Below are positions 57,579-64,000 of a DNA stretch of 64,000 nt, in pieces. Position 1 is the stretch's first letter. Every line of letters starts with the position of its first letter. Location of the stretch: NCBI RefSeq assembly GCF_900496995.4, contig NW_024470388.1, positions 62,001-126,000 on the forward strand, written 5' to 3'. Origin of the DNA: Aquila chrysaetos chrysaetos (Eukaryota > Chordata > Aves > Accipitriformes > Accipitridae). A program made the translations under genes and the position numbers. The notes under the pieces are model-generated. The model searched no databases. It was not told where the DNA came from and saw only the letters and a list, made by a program, of their open reading frames with translations.

Positions 57579-58354
57579 GGCGGGCGAGAGCCGGGGGGTG
57601 CCGGCGCTCCCTCGCACGGGGCGGGAAGGCACGCAGAACCTTCCCCGAGGAGTGCCAGCCGGCGGGAGTGACCGTTAGCACGGGCAGGGCAGCGCACCCT
57701 GTCAGCGGCGGGGCTGCTGCTCTGCTCACCTGCGGCCGTGGGCTGCAGCACCGACGACCACTCCAAGCTAGCTGGTGGCCGTGCAAGCCGGCCCAGCAGC
57801 CCTAAGTGACCAGAGAATTAGGAGCATGGTGGCAGAGAGCAGGCGAGGGCTGCGCTCTGAGGCTACCTGGCCAGGCTATCTGGGTGTGGCCACCCTGACA
57901 GAGCTTCTTACCAGGGAAGCTGCTGCCCAGGTGGAAGGCTGCAATGACCACACCTCCACTGCTGAGCCTCCACCGGCCCAAGGTGTGTACTGGTGGAGTC
58001 ACTCAGCAAGTGGAGCAGCTGCAGGAGGGCAGCAGCTGGCAGGCTGTGCTGTATGTGGGAGAAGGAACGAGCAAGAAGAGTATGAGTTGAGACTTTACGA
58101 GAAGAAATATGAGGGCCCCATGGTGCTGACCTCCCGGGAGTGCTCTGGGATGTCACAGGGAGGCTGCCATGCTGGTTCAAAGCACAGACTACTATCCCCT
58201 GCTCCTTTTCCATGCGGGCACCAGGACACGGTAAAGCAAAACTAGGGTAAGATTAAGAAGGACTTGAGAGTCTTGGGGGCATGAGTGAAAGGGACAGGTG
58301 CCAGAGTGATCTTTTGTCTTGCCTGTCAGAGGTAGGGGTGAAAAAGCTGGTCAA

Positions 58355-58800
58355 AAAAACTGTCTAAGACTCAATTTTGGAATTTTAGAAAGCAGGCATT
58401 CTTTATTGCAGTGCTGGATGCACGTGGGATCGTTCCGCCTATTGTGCATACTGTTGCCTATAGCAAACAAAGCTTACATTGTTCTAATCATATTCTTATT
58501 CATGTTATCACTTACAAACTCTCCTCCTTTTGGGCAAGTGCATTGTGGATCAGCCCTTTTTTCCATTTAGCTGGCCTTGGCAGGTTTTAATTAAAAAAAT
58601 CAGCGGGACTCAAGGCTTATCATCAGGGCACAAGACCTCTTGTCTGTTGGTGCCTTGGCGCATACCATTCACAAAGCTCAAGGTTTTCGCTACCTTATTC
58701 GTATATACCAAAGTTTTGAAGTTCTTCAAGCAACCAGAATTTAATCACTACAGCAATACAGTGAAGTTTTACTTCTCATGCCTTTATTCAAAGCATCAAT
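58355..58800 (-). mobile_element. LTR fragment, minus strand, related to 56916-57578
   Basis: On the minus strand it reads CACTGCAATAAAGAATGCC, then GCTTTCTAAAATTCC, matching R-U5 of the LTR at 57500-57560. U3-like AT-rich sequence extends to about 58800 but is too diverged to bound. 57585-58350 between the two copies is GC-rich and then unremarkable; no gene is seen. Confidence 0.5.
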
Positions 58801-59410
58801 AAGATATTCTGGAGTGGGGAGCTGTTGCTTGGTGATGAACGTTTGGGGAGGGGGTTTGGGGTCATCCCTTGTGCCAGCATCCTTTCCAGTGGGCATCACT
58901 GCTGTGTTCATATGCTTTAGGAGTCAAACCGCAGCACAGTCACACAGGACGGTGCCGGCCAGATGAGACCTCTGGAGCTGTGACTGTTCACTCAGCTCCT
59001 GCTTGGATTTTGGCTAACACACAGCTCGGGCTAAGGCCTGATGTATGCTGAGAGCAGGGACCATGAGGTCAGCGCGAGGGCAAGACGTAGGCAGACACAG
59101 TGGCCAGGAAGGGATGAATATCCTTAAGCAGCCACCGTCACCTGCAGCAGTCATCCTTGCACACTGAGTGTCAGGCAGTTTCTTCAGAACCCCCTTGCTC
59201 ATGGCAATGTTATAAACCAAACTTCCATGCTGGGCAGTAGAAAAGCGTCATCTCACCAGAAAAGATTTTGAAGCAGCTCCAACATTAGCCAGACTGCTGA
59301 GGCTTTCGTGCGTCCCAGTGTGATTCAGGGGACGCCCGCACCCTGAGGGAGGAGCAAGGAGGAAGGATGAGCACTCTCACCATCGGTAGGTAACTGTTTT
59401 GCTCACAGGT
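58801..59410. other. No gene seen
   Basis: About 600 bp of ordinary sequence between LTR fragments. I find no coding region or repeat that I can support. Confidence 0.35.
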
Positions 59411-59927
59411 TGTCGTGGGTTTACCCTGGTCAGTGGCTAAGCTATCACAAAGCCGCTTGCTCCCTCCCCCGCCCCAGGGCGTTGGGGCGAAAATCAGAAG
59501 GGTAAAAGGAAAAACTCATGTTTCGGGTAGACAGTTTTACAATTAAAAAAAACAAAAAACAAGAAGAAGAGAGGAAAATAATGTCCATGCAAAACAAGTG
59601 ATGAAAAGGAAAGCACTTGCTTACTCCCAACCGACCGATGCCCAGCCAGTACCCGAGCAAAGGACCTTGCTCCCGGTTTTATTTCTGAGCACAATGGCAT
59701 CGTATGGTGTGGGATATGTCTTGGGTCAGATGTCCCAGCTGAGTCCCCTCCCAGAGCCTTGTGCCCCCAGCCTGCTCTTTGGCGGGGCAGTCAGAGGAAC
59801 AGAAAAGCCCTTGACGCTGTGCAGGCACTGGTCAGCAATAACTAACACATCCCTGGGTTAGCAACACTTTTCTCAGCGCAAATGCAAAACATATCCCATG
59901 CAAGCTACTAGGAAGAAATTGAACGAT
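59411..59927 (-). mobile_element. Diverged solo LTR of the 21778/63059 family
   Basis: Starts TGTCGTGGGTTTACCCTGG and keeps recognisable landmarks of the family in order: GGCGAAAATC, GACAGTTTTACAATTA, CCGACCGATGCCCAGCCAGT and AGCTACTAGGAAGAAATTGA. It is much more diverged than the other two copies. The right end is uncertain. Confidence 0.6.
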
Positions 59928-60029
59928 TAAGCTCATCTTATGTTCACATTTCTGGACTAATTTTCCTCCGTCTTAAAACTCTCTTGGCCTTCACTAGCCT
60001 ATGGCAGCACTTGAGGCTGGTCTAGGTTC

Positions 60030-60310
60030 TGCCAATCCTCCTGGGGCATGATGGTCCTAGCAAGAACTGCCTTCGGACATTCCAGGCCCTGCAGACCTGG
60101 GGAAAAGGCTGGAGCAAAGAAGTACCCTTAGTACAGACGATCCAGTTAGATGATCAGGTCGCAGAGGAGGAGATTAGAGAACACTTAAGCAAACTGGAGA
60201 TGCATAAGCCCCTGATAGGCCCCAATGGGGTGCACCCTCAAGTGCTGAGGCAGCTGGCCGATGGGCTTGCAAGGCCACTCCAAAAGGGAGATGTGCCTGA
60301 GGATTAGAAG
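60030..60310 (+). mobile_element. CR1 LINE fragment (reverse transcriptase region)
   Basis: The plus strand around 60170-60290 encodes a CR1-like start of the reverse transcriptase: IREHLSKLEMHKP, then GPNGVHPQVLRQLADGLARPL. This corresponds to the conserved stretch where CR1 proteins read KS-GPDG-HP-VL-ELAD. The element is truncated at both ends and interrupted (GAT-TAG near 60303). Confidence 0.65.
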
Positions 60311-60319
60311 AAAGCAAAG

Positions 60320-62420
60320 AGCACATGGCCTGAGGAGCAGTGCACTGGATGGAAAACTGGCTGAGCAGCTGGGCCCAGAGGGTGGTGACCAGCAGCACCA
60401 AGCCTAGTTGGAGGCCAGGAGCCAGCGGTGAACTCCAAGGCAAGGGGCGCTGCCAGCAGGTAGAGGGAGATGGTCCTTCCCCTCTGCTCTGGGCTCCCCA
60501 GTGCAAGGCAGACACAGCCATACTGGAGAGAAGTCCCACCCCAGTGCCTGCTCCACTTTCCATTGTGCTCGCAATGTGGGACAGTTGGAGGCCACAGCCA
60601 ACAGAGACAGCAGGACGGAGCTGTGCTGGCACAGAGCAGCAACGGCAGGAGGCAGGGGCTGGCTAAGCAGCTCTGCCTTGGCACCAGCACCCCACTTCCC
60701 ATCCTCGCTGTCACCAGCAGGTCTGCACCCTTGCTGCACGTCGAGGCTCCTCCTCTCCCGGGCTGGGTGGACCAGGCCAACTGCTGCTGCGGCTCCAGGT
60801 GGGTTCTCCCTGTGCCTCGGGGACACATGGCCATGGCCAGGCCGCGCAGCAGGGGCATTTCTCATGGCCGCCAGTCTCTGCTCTGCAGGGGGGCTCTCAC
60901 CGACACCGAGCCAGTGCTGGGCACGGACATGCGGCTGACCTGAGGCCGCAAGAGGAGTGAGAGGCACCTTCTCCTCCTCCAGGAGGAACTGATCATCGCC
61001 AAGTTGCAGTAAGACCCTCAGAGCCCAGCTGCCTTTCACCCGTCCCCAATGGATGCAGGAGGGTTCGGCTGAGCTTAGCAGGGATCTCCCGGGACCTGCC
61101 TAAGGAGAGGTCCTGCTTGGTCAGCATCCTGACCGCTTCGCCTTGCAGGGGGCTCCGGTGCTGTGCCGCGCTCCGCCGAGCCGAACAAAACCGAGCAGGG
61201 ACGAACCGAGAAGAGCAGAGCCAAGCACACCGAAGCCGAACAGAGCCGAAGCCAAAGCAGAGCAGAGCCGAGCTTTGCCGAGCCGTAACGAGCTGAGCCG
61301 AGCGGAGGCGGTCGGGCGCAGCGGCATGGGTGTGCAGGGCGGGCAGCGCTGCCTGCGGGCACGGTGCGGCTCCTCCAGCCGCAGGTGACGGTGGGCAGGG
61401 ACCGGCGCCTCAGCACCGCGCAACGGGCGCTGCAGCTCCTCGTCCCGGGGAGCGCGGGCGCGGAGAGCTCCTGCCCACGGCAGGGGTGGGCGGGCAGATG
61501 GAGAGGGACGTTGTCAGGGGCCGGGGAGCGGCCCGGGGGGCCCTGCGTCTCTGGCAGCGATTGCCCCGGTGGCAAGGACACCGATGCAAAGGGACGGAGC
61601 CGGTTCTCGTGGCTCAGGGCTCTCCAGAGGTGCCGAGGGCCAGCCAGCACTAAGGCCGCGCCAGCCCTTGGCTGCACCCAAGGCAGACTTTGCCTCGGGC
61701 TCAGCGCTGCTGGCCAGCCTGTCCCTGCCGCCGGGCTCCTTAGCCAGCTGCCTCTGCACGAGCCCTGCTCTCAGGACAGTAAGTCCCACGCGTGAGGTGG
61801 TGCCTGGGCTTGCTCTGAGAGTGGAACAGCGCTGGAGCGTTTTCTGGCTGCTGCAGCTCCCATCCGTGCAATGTAGGCGGTGGTTTCCCTTGCGGCTCTC
61901 CACTGGTCTCAGCCCGCAGGCCGTGGCCCCTTGGGCTCCACTTGGGCATCCCTGCCCCACATGCTGGGGATGGAAAGCAGCACAACCCTGCAGCTGCCGT
62001 GGGGGACAAACCCACAGGGGAGAACGGGTGAGCTGGGGTGAGAGTGGGTGCCGTGGGAGAACAGCAGGGCTGGGTGGGCTCTGGGCAGCACATCCCGGGG
62101 CTGTCCCTGGTGGGGGTCTTCCCAGCCGGGCCCCTGGTATGTTTGAGGATGACGGCGCCTGCTTTTCCAGGGAGGAGCTGGCCAGGAGCGTGAGGAAGCG
62201 CAGCTGCCAGGCTTTGCACTCCCTGGGGACCCCTGGGGCTCCCAAGGGGCCAGGATAGGCTGCCCGCATTTTTATCCAGCTTTGTGCTCTGACGTCACAT
62301 TGCACTTCACTGTCAATGGGAGAAGTTTTGTTTCCTGTCCTGCAAAGATAACGCTAGCTTCCCTGTTACGGATGGGCAGGACTCTTTCCTAGAGCTGAAA
62401 GCAGAAACTCCGTGGGTTTT
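60320..62420. other. GC-rich unidentified region, possible gene-family remnants
   Basis: About 2.1 kb with composition like 18-19.3 kb and 23.9-25.9 kb. 61165-61310 holds a GAGCCGAGC / GAACAGAGCCGAAGCC simple minisatellite. An exon-like block begins after CTTTTCCAG near 62170 (EELARSVRKRSCQALHSLG) and has a stop at about 62257. Long overlapping frames on both strands reflect GC content. I do not recognise a protein; a link to the MROH family is only a guess from neighbourhood. Confidence 0.35.
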
Positions 62421-62544
62421 GGCACTCGGATTTTCCTAGCTTGCTCCTGTCAGTGTCCAAGGGGACTATAGATTGCGTGGAGCACCATCGGGACATTACT
62501 CTCAGGGAAAGTCTTCATTCCTGTTTGTGGACAAATACTTTGGC

Positions 62545-62730
62545 ATGCGTGGCTTGTGCGGGTGCTCGTGATGTCATTTGTGCCCCAATTCCTCTGCCAG
62601 AGGGGGCAGAGGCTGAGCAGCCTGAGGAGAAACAGGTGAGAGATGGGGGCAGCCAGGGCAAGGGAGGGAGCAGGGCCAGGGCCAGGGCCAGGGGTGCTGC
62701 AGGCACAGGAGCAGCTATCTCATTTTTAGA
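62545..62730 (+). other. Recurrent exon-like GC-rich element, copy 3
   Basis: Near-copy of 20610-20790 with the same preserved short frame (EGAEAEQPEEKQ) and CAG|GTGAG donor. It is followed, as at 20.8 kb, by CCTCATTTTTAGG minisatellite. Confidence 0.45.
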
Positions 62731-64000
62731 GCGCAGCATCACTTTTAGGATCCAGCCAGTCATTTTAGGGTCCAAGCCGCATCTTGAGGGTCCAAACCCT
62801 CATTTTTAGGCTCCAAACCCCTCTTTTAGGGCCCAAAGCCTCAGTTTTTAGCATCCAAAACTTGGATTCTAGGGTTGAAAGCCTCGCCTTTTGGGGTCCA
62901 AACCCTCGCTTTTGGGGCCCGGGGGCTCATTTTCAGGGTCCAGGGACTCATTTTCAGGGTTTTAATCGCTCTTTTGGGGTAACATGCCTCATTTTTAGGT
63001 TTCAAACCTTCCTTTTTAGGACTGAAAGCCACTTTCTAGAGGTCACAGCTTCGTTTATGTTGTGGTTTAACCCCAGCCAGCAACTAAGCACCACGCAGCC
63101 GCTCACTCACTCCTCCCCACCCAGTGGGATGGGGGAGAAAATCAGGAAAAGAAGCAAAACCCACAGGTTGAGATAAGAACAGTTTAATAGAACAGAAAAG
63201 AAGAAACGGATAATGGTAATGATAACACTAATAAAATGACAACAGCAATAATGAAAGGATTGGAATGTACAAATGATGCGCAGCGCAATTGCTCACCACC
63301 CGCCGACCAGCACCCAGCTAGTCCCCGAGCGGTGATTCCCCACCCCCACTTCCCAGTTCCTATACTGGATGGGACGTCATATGGTATGGAATACCCTGTT
63401 GGTCAGTTTGGGTCAGGTGCCTTGGCTGTGTCCTGTGCCAACTTCTTGTGCCCCTCCAGCTTTCTCACAGGCTGGGCATGAGAAGCTGAAAAATCCTTGA
63501 CATTAGTCTAAACACTACTAGCAGCAACTGAAAACTTCAGTGTTATCAACATTCTTTGCATACTGACCTCAAAACATAGCACTGTACCAGCTACTAGGAA
63601 GACAGTTAACTCTATCCCAGCTGAAACTAGGACAGTTTATAAGGCCCAAGTACACTTTTTTCTGTCCCAAAGCCTCCTTTTGTCTGTCCAAAGCCTCCTT
63701 TTCAGGGACCACAGGCTCAGTTTTAGGATCCAGTCTGCAACTAGGAGAGCCCAAGGCCTCATTCTGAGGGTCCAAATACTCAACTGGAGGGCCCAAAGCC
63801 TCATTTTAGAGGCCAAGCTCCTCGTTTAGGGTATAAAGCGTCACTTGTTTAACGTACAACCCCTCATTTGGAGCCTCCAAAGACCCATTTTTAGGGCGCA
63901 AAGCCTTCGGGTTTGGTACCGAAGCATCCCTTGAAGGCACAAAACCTGATGCAGGGCTCAAAGCCTCAGTTTCATTTCCAAAGCCCCATTCTTAGGGCCC
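62731..64000. repeat. CCTCATTTTTAGGGTCCAAA minisatellite, array 2 (duplicated segment)
   Basis: Same unit family as 19931-21726. Blocks line up in order with the first array (TTTTAATCGCTCTTTTGGGG, AACATGCCTCATTTTTAGG, CACTTTCTAGAGGTCACAGC). The array is split by the LTR at 63059-63634 and runs off the end of the window. Confidence 0.85.
63059..63634 (-). mobile_element. Solo LTR, avian ERV family, copy 2
   Basis: 576 bp, plus strand TGTTGTGGTTTAACCCC to AAACTAGGACA, very similar to 21778-22357. It is flanked by the 6-bp duplication GTTTAT (63053-63058 and 63635-63640). The paralogous sequence at 21098-21103 has a single GTTTAT with matching flanks and no LTR, which is the pre-insertion state. 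Confidence 0.9.

Overview
The window is bird nuclear DNA. The evidence is avian-type LTR families, a CR1 LINE fragment, an alpharetrovirus-like provirus, and three vertebrate genes (HIF3A, PPP5C, a calmodulin gene) with very short GC-rich introns packed with G/C minisatellites. HIF3A, PPP5C and CALM3 are neighbours on human 19q13; in birds such genes sit on GC-rich microchromosomes that assemble poorly. The bird order cannot be fixed from the sequence. I saw no prokaryotic features, CRISPR array, tRNA or rRNA gene.

Layout. 1-2729: polypurine minisatellite. 2730-4347: 5' part of an endogenous retrovirus (LTR, tRNA-Ser-like primer site, gag and protease remnants), cut by a solo LTR (4348-4927). 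4928-9170: about 4.2 kb of degenerate telomere-like TAGGG minisatellite. 9177-14730: minus-strand alpharetrovirus-like provirus bounded by a 6-bp target duplication; it carries env material of a second retrovirus ending in U3-R-poly(A). 14874-18000: more LTRs and a GGAGGCAA array that flips strand. 18000-28340: GC-rich unidentified DNA, a CCTCATTTTTAGG minisatellite, LTRs, and a pseudogene fragment of the maestro heat-like repeat (MROH) family.

28343-53314 is the gene-rich core: CALM (minus), the last three PPP5C exons (minus), HIF3A (plus), then the first ten or so PPP5C exons (plus), ending 102 bp before a 500-N gap (53417-53916). The two PPP5C pieces are complementary and meet at one exon boundary, so one gene is split into opposite orientations with HIF3A between them. 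Flipping about 33.4-53.4 kb would restore CALM-PPP5C-HIF3A in the human order. PPP5C exons 3-10 near the gap carry many 1-2 base indels, exons 1-2 and the 3' piece none. Together these suggest an assembly inversion with unpolished sequence; a real inversion that broke PPP5C is the alternative.

53917-64000 is AT-richer: LTR pieces, a CR1 fragment, GC-rich unidentified DNA, and a diverged copy of the 20.6-21.2 kb segment into which a solo LTR has inserted, with the empty site preserved in the first copy.

Functionally, the genes are a HIF-alpha-family transcription factor of the hypoxia pathway, an HSP90-associated serine/threonine phosphatase and a calcium sensor. They are linked by ancient synteny and are not an operon or a new system. 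The most unusual signals are the split PPP5C, a calmodulin with six substitutions in an almost invariant protein, a cluster of five RFX X-box-like motifs at the calmodulin promoter, and the nested retroviral structures.
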